The notes: generated by a model from the sequence alone, not told the origin. Shown: positions 1-8,313, counted from the stretch's first letter. The stretch is DNA of 11,063 bases from an uncultured Thiotrichaceae bacterium (GCA_902727945.1 CACVAV010000003.1:1-11063), one strand, 5' to 3'. A program made the numbers and translations.

Positions 1-2448
1 CTGTTAACTATTGATCAACAGATGCAGTATCTGACGGCTGATCCTGGTAATTCGGAGGTGTTGAAAGAGCTGGAACGTGAGTTGCACACGCTGAAAGGTA
101 GCTCAAGAATGGCGCAGTTAACTGATATGGGTAATGCTGCTCATGAGGCTGAGGAGCTGCTGGAGGGTGTTCGCAGGGAAAGGGGGCGGATTCTTTCTCA
201 GGAAGAACTCAGTAAATTACAAAGTGATATTGATCAGATTGGTGTTTTATCGGAAAAGTATGCTTTGTCTGGTTTGCCTGATGCTAAGACTGCCGAAAAG
301 GCAGCATCCCCGGTGAGTGAGTCTGTTGAACCTGCGGTTGGGAATATTGAAAATATTGGAGATAGAGAAGAGGAAGCTGGTGTTGAGCAGCTTCAACCGC
401 AGGTAACGCAAGAGCGGACTTATGAAAGTTATCTTGAGCGCACTTTATTTGAGCAGTCCGGGGCATTGCCGGATTTATCGGTACTGGAAGGTATTGATGC
501 TTTATCTGCTGAACAGGCTGCCAAGGAAAGTGCAGCTGTTGCACCTTCTTTAGCATTAAAGGATCAGGAGCAGGTCCGGATTTCTGCGGCTTATCTGGAC
601 AAGATGGTGGAAAGTTCAAACGCGATGAATATCATGCAAAATGCAACTCATGAACGTTTGGTGCTGATGGGAGAAGATGTGGGTGAGTTCGGACGCACAG
701 CTGCACGGCTTAAGCAGTTATTGCGTTCTCTTGAGCTGGAAACTGAAACACAAATTCATGCGGGTTACCGGGATGTCGGAGAAAAAAATCGCCAGAATAC
801 AGGTTTCGATCCGCTGGAGATGGATGAGTATTCAGAAATACAACGTTTGTCCAGAGCACTGGCTGAAAGCCTGAATGATTTGGTGAATATTGAAGGTGAC
901 TTGACCACTCACCTGCGCACGGTTGATAAGTTTGTTAGTGACAGTACCCAGACCGGGCGGGAGTTACACCAGAATTTGTTAACCACGCGGTTAGTGGAAG
1001 TCTCCGCTATTATTCCGAGATTACGCCGGATTATGCGCCAGGTTGCCTCTGAATTCGGCCGTAAGGTCAGTTTTGAAATTGATGGTGAAACGCTGAAGCT
1101 GGATCGTTATTTGTTACAGCGGATGACAGCGCCTATTGAGCACCTGCTGCGTAATGCGGTATTCCATGGTATTGAGACACCTGACGAACGTGTTGCTCTG
1201 GGAAAGGTGGCAGAAGGCGGGATTTTGTTGGAAGTTGAGCGGGAAGATACTGACGTGGTTTTCCGCATCAGTGATGATGGCCGGGGGCTTGATAAAGAAA
1301 GAATCTGTGCTAAAGCCATAGAGCAGGGGCTGATGGTGGTGGGTGACCAGCTCTCTGATCAGGATGTTTATAAACTGATTCTGCGTTCTGGTTTCACCAC
1401 GGTCACTGAGGCTAATCAGGTAGCGGGCCGTGGCGTGGGCATGGATGTGGTGAACTCTGAAATCAAGGCGCTGGGAGGAAGTTTGTCGATTGATTCTGAC
1501 TCAGGTTCCGGCAGTGAGTTTACGGTGCGTTTACCCTTAACGATGGCAGCTAATCCGGTGTTGTTTGTCGCTGTTCAGAAACAGCAGTATGCATTACCGT
1601 TAGGCGGTGTTCAGGGTTTGACCCGTTTGACAGCTGAGGGTGTTAAGCACCACTTAGGCAGGTCAGATGCACCGTTAATATTAGATGATCAACCTTACAT
1701 TTTACAATATCTGGGCGATGCTTTGGGTCATCCGGGCCGTGCGGAGCTGCGTGAAGGCGATATGCATGTAGTCATCTACATGAATATGGGCGTACATCAC
1801 GTTGCGTGGTTAGTCGATGCGATTAATGGTCGCCATGAGGTGGTTTTGCAGTCATTGGGTGCATTATTTAAGACCTGCCGGTTTTATTCTGCAGCGACTG
1901 TCACTTCGGATGGTGCTGTGATTATGGTGCCGGATATGCTCGAACTGACTGAACAGGCGATGATTAAGCCGCCTTCAGAAGAGCTGCTATTGGCTGATGA
2001 TGAGTTTGTTGCACCGGTAGTACACCATGAAAATCCGCATATTCTGATCGTTGATGATTCTATTACGGTGAGAAAAGTCACTGAAAAGCTGTTGATGAAT
2101 GAAAATTTTGTGGTAGAGACAGCAAAAGATGGATTGGAAGCAATGGAGAAATTAGCGGTGTTTGAGGCTGATCTGGTGCTGCTGGATATTGAAATGCCCC
2201 GTATGGATGGTTTTGAAGTACTGAGTGCGGTGCGTAATAAACAAAAATGGCAGGATTTACCGGTTATTATGATCAGTTCCCGTACGGCAGAAAAACACCT
2301 TTTACATGCAAAAGAACTGGGGGCGAGCGATTTTCTGGGCAAGCCTTATCAGAATCAGGATTTGCTGGAACATATCTTCAGGCACCTGAGGGGTGATCAG
2401 ACAATTGCGCCGAGAAAATCGCCGATGAATAAGGAGTCAGTATCATGA
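1..2448 (+). CDS. chpA: ChpA/PilL-type hybrid chemotaxis histidine kinase, C-terminal part (5' end outside window)
   Basis: The reading frame is open from base 1, so the start lies upstream; about 815 residues are visible. Numbering from the ATG at 22, the domains are: an Hpt domain with the phosphorylatable His at about 22 (HTLKGSSRMA, codon 85-87); a Glu/Pro-rich linker; a CheA-like region from about 193; a HATPase domain with N-box H374/N378 (EHLLRNAVFHG), DDGRG at 418-422 and GRGVGMD at 469-475; a CheW-like domain at about 514-655; and a receiver domain from about 671 with D678/D679, phospho-acceptor D722 (DIEMPRMDG) and K774. Known family role: the cytoplasmic kinase core of the Chp system controlling type IV pilus twitching and surface signalling, through phosphotransfer to PilG/PilH-type regulators. 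Pseudomonas ChpA is about 2,500 residues with several Hpt domains, so much is probably missing to the left. The stop overlaps the start of the CheW-like gene. Confidence is high for family, slightly lower for the exact symbol, since PilL is an alternative name. Confidence 0.9.
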   Translation: MLTIDQQMQYLTADPGNSEVLKELERELHTLKGSSRMAQLTDMGNAAHEAEELLEGVRRERGRILSQEELSKLQSDIDQIGVLSEKYALSGLPDAKTAEKAASPVSESVEPAVGNIENIGDREEEAGVEQLQPQVTQERTYESYLERTLFEQSGALPDLSVLEGIDALSAEQAAKESAAVAPSLALKDQEQVRISAAYLDKMVESSNAMNIMQNATHERLVLMGEDVGEFGRTAARLKQLLRSLELETETQIHAGYRDVGEKNRQNTGFDPLEMDEYSEIQRLSRALAESLNDLVNIEGDLTTHLRTVDKFVSDSTQTGRELHQNLLTTRLVEVSAIIPRLRRIMRQVASEFGRKVSFEIDGETLKLDRYLLQRMTAPIEHLLRNAVFHGIETPDERVALGKVAEGGILLEVEREDTDVVFRISDDGRGLDKERICAKAIEQGLMVVGDQLSDQDVYKLILRSGFTTVTEANQVAGRGVGMDVVNSEIKALGGSLSIDSDSGSGSEFTVRLPLTMAANPVLFVAVQKQQYALPLGGVQGLTRLTAEGVKHHLGRSDAPLILDDQPYILQYLGDALGHPGRAELREGDMHVVIYMNMGVHHVAWLVDAINGRHEVVLQSLGALFKTCRFYSAATVTSDGAVIMVPDMLELTEQAMIKPPSEELLLADDEFVAPVVHHENPHILIVDDSITVRKVTEKLLMNENFVVETAKDGLEAMEKLAVFEADLVLLDIEMPRMDGFEVLSAVRNKQKWQDLPVIMISSRTAEKHLLHAKELGASDFLGKPYQNQDLLEHIFRHLRGDQTIAPRKSPMNKESVS

Positions 2449-2921
2449 GCACAATGAAAAGTAAGCCTCTGATCAAAAGTGCAGTATTGCGATTACAAAT
2501 GAGTAATCTGATTGTGCCTATGAATCTGTTGGCCGAACTGGTCACAGTGGAGCAGTTGAAAGAGTCAAAGCAGCCCGGTATTTTGGGGTGGCTGGATTGG
2601 TTGGGGCGCTCTGTGCCGGTGGTTTCGTTGGAGTCATTGTGCATGCTGGGAGAGGGGGTGGTTGAAAGTAACAGTAACTGCGTGATATTGCATACAGTAT
2701 CGGATGTTGAAGAATTACCATTTATAGCGCTACAGGTACAGGGTGGTTTGCAGACGATTGAAATAGCTGAGGATACACTGCGTGATGATTTTAGCGCTAA
2801 TGTCCGGCGCTGCCCTTATGTCGCCCGCCAGGTCAGAATTTCACAGCTCGCCTGCCTAATCCCTGACTTGCCCGCTATTGAAGCTTCGATGGTTGAAGTG
2901 CTGATGGCCAATAGCGCCTGA
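2445..2921 (+). CDS. chpC: CheW-like adaptor, ChpC family
   Basis: This is a 158-residue protein whose ATG overlaps the chpA stop (ATGA) and is preceded by AAGGAG about 8 bases upstream, so it is translationally coupled to the kinase. The sequence fits a single CheW-like fold: a strand opening with LRLQMSNLIVPMNLLAELV, a GWLDWLGRSVPVVSLE segment matching the central CheW pattern, and a later hydrophobic stretch PFIALQVQGGLQTIEI. No membrane segment or enzymatic motif is seen. Known role of ChpC: an accessory CheW-like linker joining ChpA to chemoreceptors, a second adaptor beside PilI. In Pseudomonas aeruginosa chpB (methylesterase) sits between chpA and chpC; here it is absent. Family assignment as CheW-like is firm; the ChpC name rests mostly on position. 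Confidence 0.8.
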   Translation: MSTMKSKPLIKSAVLRLQMSNLIVPMNLLAELVTVEQLKESKQPGILGWLDWLGRSVPVVSLESLCMLGEGVVESNSNCVILHTVSDVEELPFIALQVQGGLQTIEIAEDTLRDDFSANVRRCPYVARQVRISQLACLIPDLPAIEASMVEVLMANSA

Positions 2922-2930
2922 TGTCCCGGT

Positions 2931-2974
2931 GCTGTTCATTAATTACTCAAGAGATTAATCAATTAATGAACAGC
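2931..2974. terminator. Perfect 14-bp inverted repeat at the convergent gene junction, possible bidirectional transcription end
   Basis: The arms GCTGTTCATTAATT (2931-2944) and AATTAATGAACAGC (2961-2974) match perfectly around a 16-base loop. The element starts 9 bases after the chpC stop. Its right arm contains the last codons of the opposing gene, whose stop is 2959-2961. Neither strand shows a clear U tract after the stem, so it is not a textbook intrinsic terminator. The position between converging genes suggests transcript 3' end formation or stabilisation; this is inference. Confidence 0.55.
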
Positions 2975-3450
2975 GCAAATATTACAGTGGATACTACCAG
3001 CATAGCGATTAAAGCAGCTGGCATGGGGTTATGTTGTGAGTGGCGCTCCATGTGTGCCATGCGCTCGGCGGCATTACGCATTATTTCAACACGTTGTTTG
3101 ACATGAAAAGTTTCAGGTTTCGCGAAGCTCGCTTTACCACCCCGCACATTGATGAGTGGAATGAGTATATTGATATTGATGTGCGCCATAATGGCATCTT
3201 GGGTCGGGCTGTCATAATTAACCAGCATGGGGGGTTTGAATTCATAGACCTGATTCACGTAGGCTTCTTTCATCCGTTTTTGGCAGTCATCAATTATTGC
3301 CCGGTTATGTAACAGAGCTTTTTCCAGGTCATCGAGTGTTGCGCCCATTGGCGGTGCAGAGGTGTGGACGTAGTGATCTTTATCACGGATATTAACTTTT
3401 ACCGTGCCAAGATAAGCGGTTGGTTGTACCTCGTCCTTTTCAACGCCCAT
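2959..3450 (-). CDS. Hypothetical protein with a C-terminal membrane anchor, coupled to apaH
   Basis: I do not recognise this 163-residue protein. The N-terminal two thirds are soluble and charged, with a short stretch of predicted helix around DDLEKALLHNRAIIDDCQKR (about 40-60). A second charged helical stretch, VEIMRNAAERMAHMERH, precedes one hydrophobic segment at about 143-162 that ends at the C-terminus. With no signal peptide, this suggests a tail-anchored protein with its bulk in the cytoplasm. The ATG lies inside the last codons of apaH (11-base overlap), and no good separate ribosome binding site is seen, only a GAG almost abutting the ATG, so expression probably depends on apaH translation. 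The 3' end lies in a perfect inverted repeat. The frame is real by length, position and the absence of a rival: the opposite-strand frame at 3040-3312 is shorter and has no upstream gene context. Confidence 0.7.
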   Translation of the reverse strand: MGVEKDEVQPTAYLGTVKVNIRDKDHYVHTSAPPMGATLDDLEKALLHNRAIIDDCQKRMKEAYVNQVYEFKPPMLVNYDSPTQDAIMAHININILIPLINVRGGKASFAKPETFHVKQRVEIMRNAAERMAHMERHSQHNPMPAALIAMLVVSTVIFALFIN

Positions 3451-4267
3451 ACTCTGTGCAAGTTACCTGATACCTGGTTTTTTTATCGCTATCAATACGT
3501 ATAGCTGTTATTTTTCCACCCCAGACGCAGCCCGTGTCCAGCGCAGTGACATTATTCTGGTGATGATAACCCAAAGTTGACCAATGACCAAAGTAGATGG
3601 CATGAGAAATCTTTTGCCTCCTTGGATGGCGAAACCAGGGAATAAGTTCCGGGTGGGATACACAGACAGTTTCAGGTGATTGTTTCTGTTTTAGTTCCAG
3701 CCGCCCCTGAGAGTTGCAGTAGCGCATCCGGGTCAGTGCATTGACAGTGTAACACTGCCGGTCGATAGCGTTTGCTTTCGGATTCCATTCAGTGGATTTG
3801 TCATTGTAGATAGCCGTTAACCACTGGCCAGGATTAGTTTTTTGCAGCTGAGTTTCTGCATCGCGGGCGCAGGCCTGGGCCGTTTCAAGGTTCCAGGCAG
3901 GAGGAATGCCTGCATGCACCATAACAGCATTCAGCGTTTCATCGGTATGTAGCAGTGGGCGATGACTGACCCAGTCGAGTAACTCGGCAAAGTCCGGCGC
4001 ATTCAGTAATGGCGTGAGACTTTTATGCGGCGTGATTACACCATGAGCAGCCGCAATCAGGCTGATGTCATGATTGCCTAATACACTGATGGACGACTGG
4101 CCGAGTGATTTAGCATAACGCAGGGTTTGTAAAGATTGCGGGCCGCGACTGACAAGATCGCCTGCGAACCATACGCGGTCAAATGCCGGATCAAACTTCA
4201 GTTGATCCATTAAACGCATTAACGGGCTAAAACAACCCTGTAAATCACCCACTACATAGGTAGCCAT
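3440..4267 (-). CDS. apaH: Symmetrical bis(5'-nucleosyl)-tetraphosphatase (Ap4A hydrolase)
   Basis: This 275-residue protein is close to the usual length of about 280. It is a metallophosphatase of the PPP-like fold that splits Ap4A symmetrically into two ADP and also acts on other dinucleoside polyphosphates, and on Np4-capped RNA ends in Escherichia coli. The motif series is complete: GDLQGC with D8, GDLVSRGP with D37 and R41, GNHD with N65, H66 and D67, VHAG with H118, and GHWSTLG with H228; these supply the two-metal site and the phosphate contacts. The start is supported by GGAGGG five to seven bases upstream of the ATG and by MATYVVGDLQG, the normal ApaH beginning. It lies just after the terminator of the yccA-like gene, so it probably has its own promoter in the short gap at 4268-4310. 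The apaG-ksgA-pdxA neighbours common elsewhere are not here; a membrane-anchored unknown follows. Confidence 0.96.
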   Translation of the reverse strand: MATYVVGDLQGCFSPLMRLMDQLKFDPAFDRVWFAGDLVSRGPQSLQTLRYAKSLGQSSISVLGNHDISLIAAAHGVITPHKSLTPLLNAPDFAELLDWVSHRPLLHTDETLNAVMVHAGIPPAWNLETAQACARDAETQLQKTNPGQWLTAIYNDKSTEWNPKANAIDRQCYTVNALTRMRYCNSQGRLELKQKQSPETVCVSHPELIPWFRHPRRQKISHAIYFGHWSTLGYHHQNNVTALDTGCVWGGKITAIRIDSDKKTRYQVTCTEYGR

Positions 4268-4310
4268 GAGTGCCCTCCTGCATACAAAGTTATAGAATAT
4301 TCAGCATTAA

Positions 4311-4344
4311 AAAAGGAGTAATATCATTTGATATTACTCCTTTT
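4311..4344 (-). terminator. Intrinsic terminator after the yccA-like gene
   Basis: A perfect 16-bp inverted repeat (AAAAGGAGTAATATCA at 4311-4326 and its complement at 4329-4344) has a two-base centre. Read on the - strand the stem ends in ACTCC followed by six T (CTCCTTTTTTAA), the usual terminator shape, 43 bases after the stop at 4387. Read on the + strand the T run is shorter (TTTTGG), so the leftward direction is the likely one. It would separate the priA-SPOR-yccA unit from apaH. Confidence 0.85.
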
Positions 4345-4386
4345 GGTGTTACTTCAACGGTTCAGATGAATTATTTAATTTATAAC

Positions 4387-5103
4387 TTAGTCACCACCGG
4401 TGAAACTCATGATAAGCATCAGCATGTAATAGAACATCAGGCCGACACTGGAGAACAGACCGAGTGATGCAGCAACATGCTGGTCAGTGTGGTAGTTGTG
4501 AATGACTTCTGATGTCTGGTACAGCATAGAGGCCGCCGCCAGAATAATCATTGCCGCCGCGAAGAATAATCCGAGACTGAAGCCAAAAATCATGCTGGCA
4601 ACAATCATTCCGAGAGCAACAAAAGTACCGATGGTGATTGCCGGACGCAGGAAAGAAAAGTCTTTCTTGGTGCTAAATGCAGTGAACGTCAGGCCGCCTG
4701 CTAACATGAGTGTCAGAAGTGCTGCCGCCGGTAATGCATTCGGATTAGGCGCAAAATTCAGTGCCATCAGAATCATGGGTGAAAATACAATGGCTTCGGC
4801 TACGATGAATAAGCCTAGGCCGACATATTGCATTTCACGTGACATTGGTGAACGTGCCCATTTATCAGCAAAATAAGAAGCACCCATAAACAAGCCAATA
4901 ATGATAAGCCAGCTCATTGGCATGCTGCGAATCATATTAGTCAATGCCAGCGCTAAACCACTTTGAATAACCAGTGTTTCAACCAGTATAAACGCCAGGA
5001 TAGCACCGCCCAGGTGCAGGTATGTGTTACGAATGAAGCCTACGCGCTCAGACTCTTTGGCATTTGCCACAATTACGCCTGAGCCAATATCTAAATGTGC
5101 CAT
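4387..5103 (-). CDS. Bax inhibitor-1/YccA family integral membrane protein
   Basis: This 238-residue protein is almost wholly hydrophobic after a polar N-terminus of about 25 residues. Seven membrane segments can be seen at about 31-50, 62-78, 92-115, 124-144, 153-172, 174-194 and 210-234. The C-terminal stretch with YHTDQHVAASLGLF is typical of the YccA/UPF0005 branch of the Bax inhibitor-1 family. In Escherichia coli YccA is a substrate and modulator of the membrane protease FtsH; distant relatives are pH-sensitive calcium leak channels. Whether this protein does either is unknown. The start is clear: AAGGAG lies 8 bases before the ATG. It begins 42 bases after the SPOR gene stop, so it is probably cotranscribed, although a TATAAT (plus-strand 5140-5145) in the gap could add a weak internal promoter; I see no good -35 for it. 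A strong terminator follows. Confidence 0.9.
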   Translation of the reverse strand: MAHLDIGSGVIVANAKESERVGFIRNTYLHLGGAILAFILVETLVIQSGLALALTNMIRSMPMSWLIIIGLFMGASYFADKWARSPMSREMQYVGLGLFIVAEAIVFSPMILMALNFAPNPNALPAAALLTLMLAGGLTFTAFSTKKDFSFLRPAITIGTFVALGMIVASMIFGFSLGLFFAAAMIILAAASMLYQTSEVIHNYHTDQHVAASLGLFSSVGLMFYYMLMLIMSFTGGD

Positions 5104-5145
5104 CAGTTTTCTCCTTAAAAAATGTGTAACTTACCAGATATTATA

Positions 5146-5790
5146 TTACAAACGGATCATCATTGGGTTAATTCCCATACCAGAAAGCCGTTGTTTCCAT
5201 ATATTAACGGTTTGAAGATTGTCAGTCGGGCCTAGTCTGACCCGAAACCAGGTCTTGCCGTTAATATTAGCTGTCTCAATCCGTGTATTCATGCCATTTT
5301 GCTGCGCTCTGCGCTGCATTTGTATCGCTTGAGCCTGACTTTGGTAAGCGCCTAGCTGAAACATGTAACGGCCTTTGGCTATATTGCTTTGAGCTTCCTG
5401 AACCGCTGCTACCTGGGCTTCTGCGGCTTCTTCTTCCACCAGTACAGGTTCTTCAATGGGTTCCTGATTAGCGGGTGCGGTTTCCTGTGGTGCGGGAATA
5501 GGCACGTCCACTTCAAGCTGAGGCAAAACAGCGTGGTAAATGAAGCCGGGACGGGTATCTTTCTCGGGGGTATCCTGGAGTGCCGGGTTATTGGTTTCTG
5601 ACACACTGGGTGGCGGTATTTCTGCACCTGTTGCTGTTTCTGTGGAATTACCGGTGTTTACCTGGTTGCTCATATAAGCGTAGACCAGGCCACCTGCTAA
5701 CAGCCCAACAGCAATGCCGCCCAGTACCCAACTGAGGCCGTACTGATTAGGGGTGGCATTTGATTTGTTTTGTTTAAAATCTCTGGTCAT
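5146..5790 (-). CDS. ftsN: FtsN-like SPOR-domain cell division protein
   Basis: This 214-residue protein has bitopic inner-membrane architecture: a short polar cytoplasmic tail (1-20), one membrane segment (about 21-40, WVLGGIAVGLLAGGLVYAY), a Pro/Glu/Ala-rich periplasmic linker (about 45-140), and a C-terminal SPOR domain (about 142-214) starting GRYMFQLGAYQS and including WFRVRLGPTDN. The motif FIYHAVLPQLEVDVP at about 83-97 resembles the short F-Y-x-x-LP-x-x-EV segment found in FtsN proteins before the linker. Known role: SPOR domains bind denuded peptidoglycan glycan strands at the division site, and FtsN triggers septal wall synthesis. The ATG is preceded by CGGAA about 7 bases upstream. 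It follows priA by 104 bp, as ftsN does near priA in related bacteria, though argS, often between them, is missing. SPOR family membership is sure; the FtsN identity is likely but not proven. Confidence 0.8.
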   Translation of the reverse strand: MTRDFKQNKSNATPNQYGLSWVLGGIAVGLLAGGLVYAYMSNQVNTGNSTETATGAEIPPPSVSETNNPALQDTPEKDTRPGFIYHAVLPQLEVDVPIPAPQETAPANQEPIEEPVLVEEEAAEAQVAAVQEAQSNIAKGRYMFQLGAYQSQAQAIQMQRRAQQNGMNTRIETANINGKTWFRVRLGPTDNLQTVNIWKQRLSGMGINPMMIRL

Positions 5791-5894
5791 TGCTTGTTCC
5801 GGTGTATTCGAAGCCAGTTTCTTGCTTTAATTTGGCTAAATTTAAACTGAGGTGGACGTTTATAAACATTTGCTGTGCTTGCTTAGGGTTCTTA

Positions 5895-8105
5895 TCAGGA
5901 CAATTCTACAGGATCTATATCGATAGACCAGCGTACACCCCGTTTGTTTAGGATATTTTTTTCCTGCAGGGTGAGGTGCTTCAGACTGTTATACCTTGTC
6001 TGGCGGTTCGCTGCCTGAATAAGTAGTTGTGCACGGTATTTTCCGGCACGTTTTTCCATCGGAGCCGGAATGGGACCCATCAAGGTAATATCCGGCGACT
6101 GTTCCTGCATAATGCTCCGTATGCTGGTCAGGGTGTCTAATGCTGCATCCATGTCTTTTGCTGATGCCCGTATCAATGCCTGATACCCGAAAGGAGGGTA
6201 TTGCCAACGTTGTCGCTCTTCAAGAATCTGGCGGGCGAACGGGTGATAACCCTGTTGCAGCAGTGTTAATAATACGGGATGTCCGGGTTGAGTGGTTTGT
6301 AAAATAACCTGACCGGATTTATTGCTCCGACCAGCGCGCCCGGCGACCTGAGTCAGCAACTGACCGAAGCGTTCCAATGCGTGATACTCCGCGCTCATTA
6401 AAGCCTGGTCAATATCCAGAATGATTACCAGGGTTAAATTGGGGAAATCATGACCTTTTGCCAGCATTTGTGTGCCCACCAGAATCAGGCGCTCGGTCGT
6501 GTGCACAATGTCCAGATGACGTTGTAATTCGCCTTTGCGACTGGTGCTGTCGCGATCAATGCGTAACACGTCAGTGTCTCTGAAGTGTTGTTGCAACATT
6601 AATTCAATGCGCTCTGTACCTTGACCCTGGGTGGTGAGTTGTTGCCCGCGACAATCCGGGCAATGGCTGTCTGCCAGCCGGTCAGTGCCGCAGTGATGAC
6701 AGATCAGGCGGCTGCCACGGGTATGAAAGGTCATATTGCTACTACAGTCCGGACACTGTGCCTGCCAGCCACAGGCCGGGCACATCAGCACCGGCGCAAA
6801 ACCTCTGCGATTAATAAATACCATGGCCTGTTCATTGCGCTCCAGTGTATTGCGCAGCGCTTGTAGTGTTTGTTCCGATAGCCCTGATTTCAGATGGTAG
6901 CCCCGTGTGTCCTGTACCAGCATGGTGGGCTGCCGGGCTTTACCAGGGCGTTTATTGAGGCGTATATAATGATAGCGCCCCTGATCAGCATTATGCAGCG
7001 ATTCCATCGCCGGGGTCGCACTGCCCATGATGACCGGAATAGTTAACATGTGTGCTCGTTTGATCGCCAGATCCCGGCCATGGTAGCGAAAGCCTTCCTG
7101 CTGTTTGAAAGACAAGTCATGTTCCTCATCAATCACGATCAGCCCTAAGCGCGGGCAAGGGATGAATACAGATGAGCGGGTGCCGATAATAATATCAGCT
7201 TGCTGGTTGCGCGCCTGCATCCAGCTATCCAGGCGCTCAGTGTCATTGAGTCCGGAATGCATGGAGACAATATTCTGGTGCGGGAAAAATTGCCTGAAGC
7301 GTTGTTGTAATTGTGGCGTCAGGCCAATTTCGGGTACCAGTACCAACACTTGTTTTTCTTGTTGGATAATCAGTTTAATCAGGCGCAAATAAATTTCGGT
7401 CTTACCACTGCCGGTGACACCGTGCAATAAAATGGGTTGCGGTTTTTCCTCAAATGACCAGTCGGTGCATTGCTGCAAACAAGTGGTTTGCTCATCCGTT
7501 AACCTGAGCAGGTCTGTGTCAGCTGCAACATCGTTTTTGTTGAGAGGGGCCGGATCACAGGTTTTTGCCAGTCCTTTGTCAGACAGCCCTTTTAAATAAC
7601 CTTGCCAGCCTTGTCCGAACTGTTGATGGATGTCGGCAGGGGTTACCGGTTTATCAACCACCACTAACCAGTGGTACATTTCCTGTTGTCGCTGGGCGCG
7701 TTGTAGTTTTTTTTCAGCGGCATCATGCGGGATAGCTGTCCAGTACACCGGCTGAGGTAACTGCCTTTCCCCTTTCAGGTGGGTCGGCAAAGCGGCAAAA
7801 ATAACTTCGCCGGGTGGGTGGTGGTAGTAGCTGGACGACCAGCTTAGAAAGTCGATGAGATGCTTATCTAATAGTGGTTCATGATCAATTAATCTACTAA
7901 TGTGTTTAATAACATAAGTTAATGGTAAAGCAGGCTCGTCCTGTTGGCTTTTCGTAGACTGGCTAGAGGATATAACAATACCAATCGTTTGAGTATTACC
8001 TAAGGGAACCAAAACACGGCTACCCGGCGCAATCAAAGACTTTGCTGAGTAAGTTAGCAATGTGCGAAAGGGCCGGGGAACAGCTACAAGCAATTCATAT
8101 GTCAT
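5895..8105 (-). CDS. priA: Primosomal protein N', replication restart 3'-5' helicase PriA
   Basis: This 736-residue protein is about the length of Escherichia coli PriA (732). It binds stalled forks and D-loops, unwinds the lagging arm and loads DnaB with its partner proteins. The N-terminal DNA-binding region opens with MTYELLVAVPRPF and VLVPLGNTQTIGIV, which fits the 3'-end binding domain. The helicase core has Walker A GVTGSGKTEIY (K235) and a DEEHD Walker B box (326-330). Eight cysteines form the two zinc sites: 442, 445, 451, 454, 469, 472, 482 and 485. Later helicase motifs include GTQMLAKGHDFPNLTLV and QVAGRAGR. No active-site residue seems missing. The ribosome site before the ATG is poor (AAAGA directly upstream), but the N-terminal homology supports this start. 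It heads a likely unit with the SPOR and YccA-family genes and has a long 5' gap holding DnaA boxes. Confidence 0.97.
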   Translation of the reverse strand: MTYELLVAVPRPFRTLLTYSAKSLIAPGSRVLVPLGNTQTIGIVISSSQSTKSQQDEPALPLTYVIKHISRLIDHEPLLDKHLIDFLSWSSSYYHHPPGEVIFAALPTHLKGERQLPQPVYWTAIPHDAAEKKLQRAQRQQEMYHWLVVVDKPVTPADIHQQFGQGWQGYLKGLSDKGLAKTCDPAPLNKNDVAADTDLLRLTDEQTTCLQQCTDWSFEEKPQPILLHGVTGSGKTEIYLRLIKLIIQQEKQVLVLVPEIGLTPQLQQRFRQFFPHQNIVSMHSGLNDTERLDSWMQARNQQADIIIGTRSSVFIPCPRLGLIVIDEEHDLSFKQQEGFRYHGRDLAIKRAHMLTIPVIMGSATPAMESLHNADQGRYHYIRLNKRPGKARQPTMLVQDTRGYHLKSGLSEQTLQALRNTLERNEQAMVFINRRGFAPVLMCPACGWQAQCPDCSSNMTFHTRGSRLICHHCGTDRLADSHCPDCRGQQLTTQGQGTERIELMLQQHFRDTDVLRIDRDSTSRKGELQRHLDIVHTTERLILVGTQMLAKGHDFPNLTLVIILDIDQALMSAEYHALERFGQLLTQVAGRAGRSNKSGQVILQTTQPGHPVLLTLLQQGYHPFARQILEERQRWQYPPFGYQALIRASAKDMDAALDTLTSIRSIMQEQSPDITLMGPIPAPMEKRAGKYRAQLLIQAANRQTRYNSLKHLTLQEKNILNKRGVRWSIDIDPVELS

Positions 8106-8313
8106 TCTTTTATTTTACAGCAAGCAACATGCCTGAGGATATTCAATTGATACAGCTCACCTGAAAGTAGGGTGTTTTCAGAGTCTTCAGGTCTTTTCAA
8201 GGTGTATTTGCGGCTGTGCAGTAAATATATTTTGTATATTTATTATGGCTGGTATTCTCTATGCTATGTGACAAAATGCTCACAAGTCATTGCTGTATAA
8301 AGAGAAAAGTTTC

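Noticed and set aside
1884..2342. 152-codon open frame on the - strand
   Set aside because: Serine-rich antisense translation of the chpA receiver domain; the + strand has intact receiver motifs.
3040..3312. 90-codon open frame on the + strand opposite the unknown apaH-linked gene
   Set aside because: Shorter than the - strand frame, has no upstream partner, and the - strand gene shows coupling to apaH and a plausible membrane anchor.
4502..4876. 124-codon open frame on the + strand
   Set aside because: It is antisense to the membrane segments of the yccA-family gene, its product looks like no protein family I know, and it has no ribosome site; the - strand gene explains the region.
5858..5867. 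GTTTATAAAC palindrome in the priA-SPOR gap
   Set aside because: Only 10 bases of mostly A/T and single-copy in the gap; too short to call an operator without conservation data.
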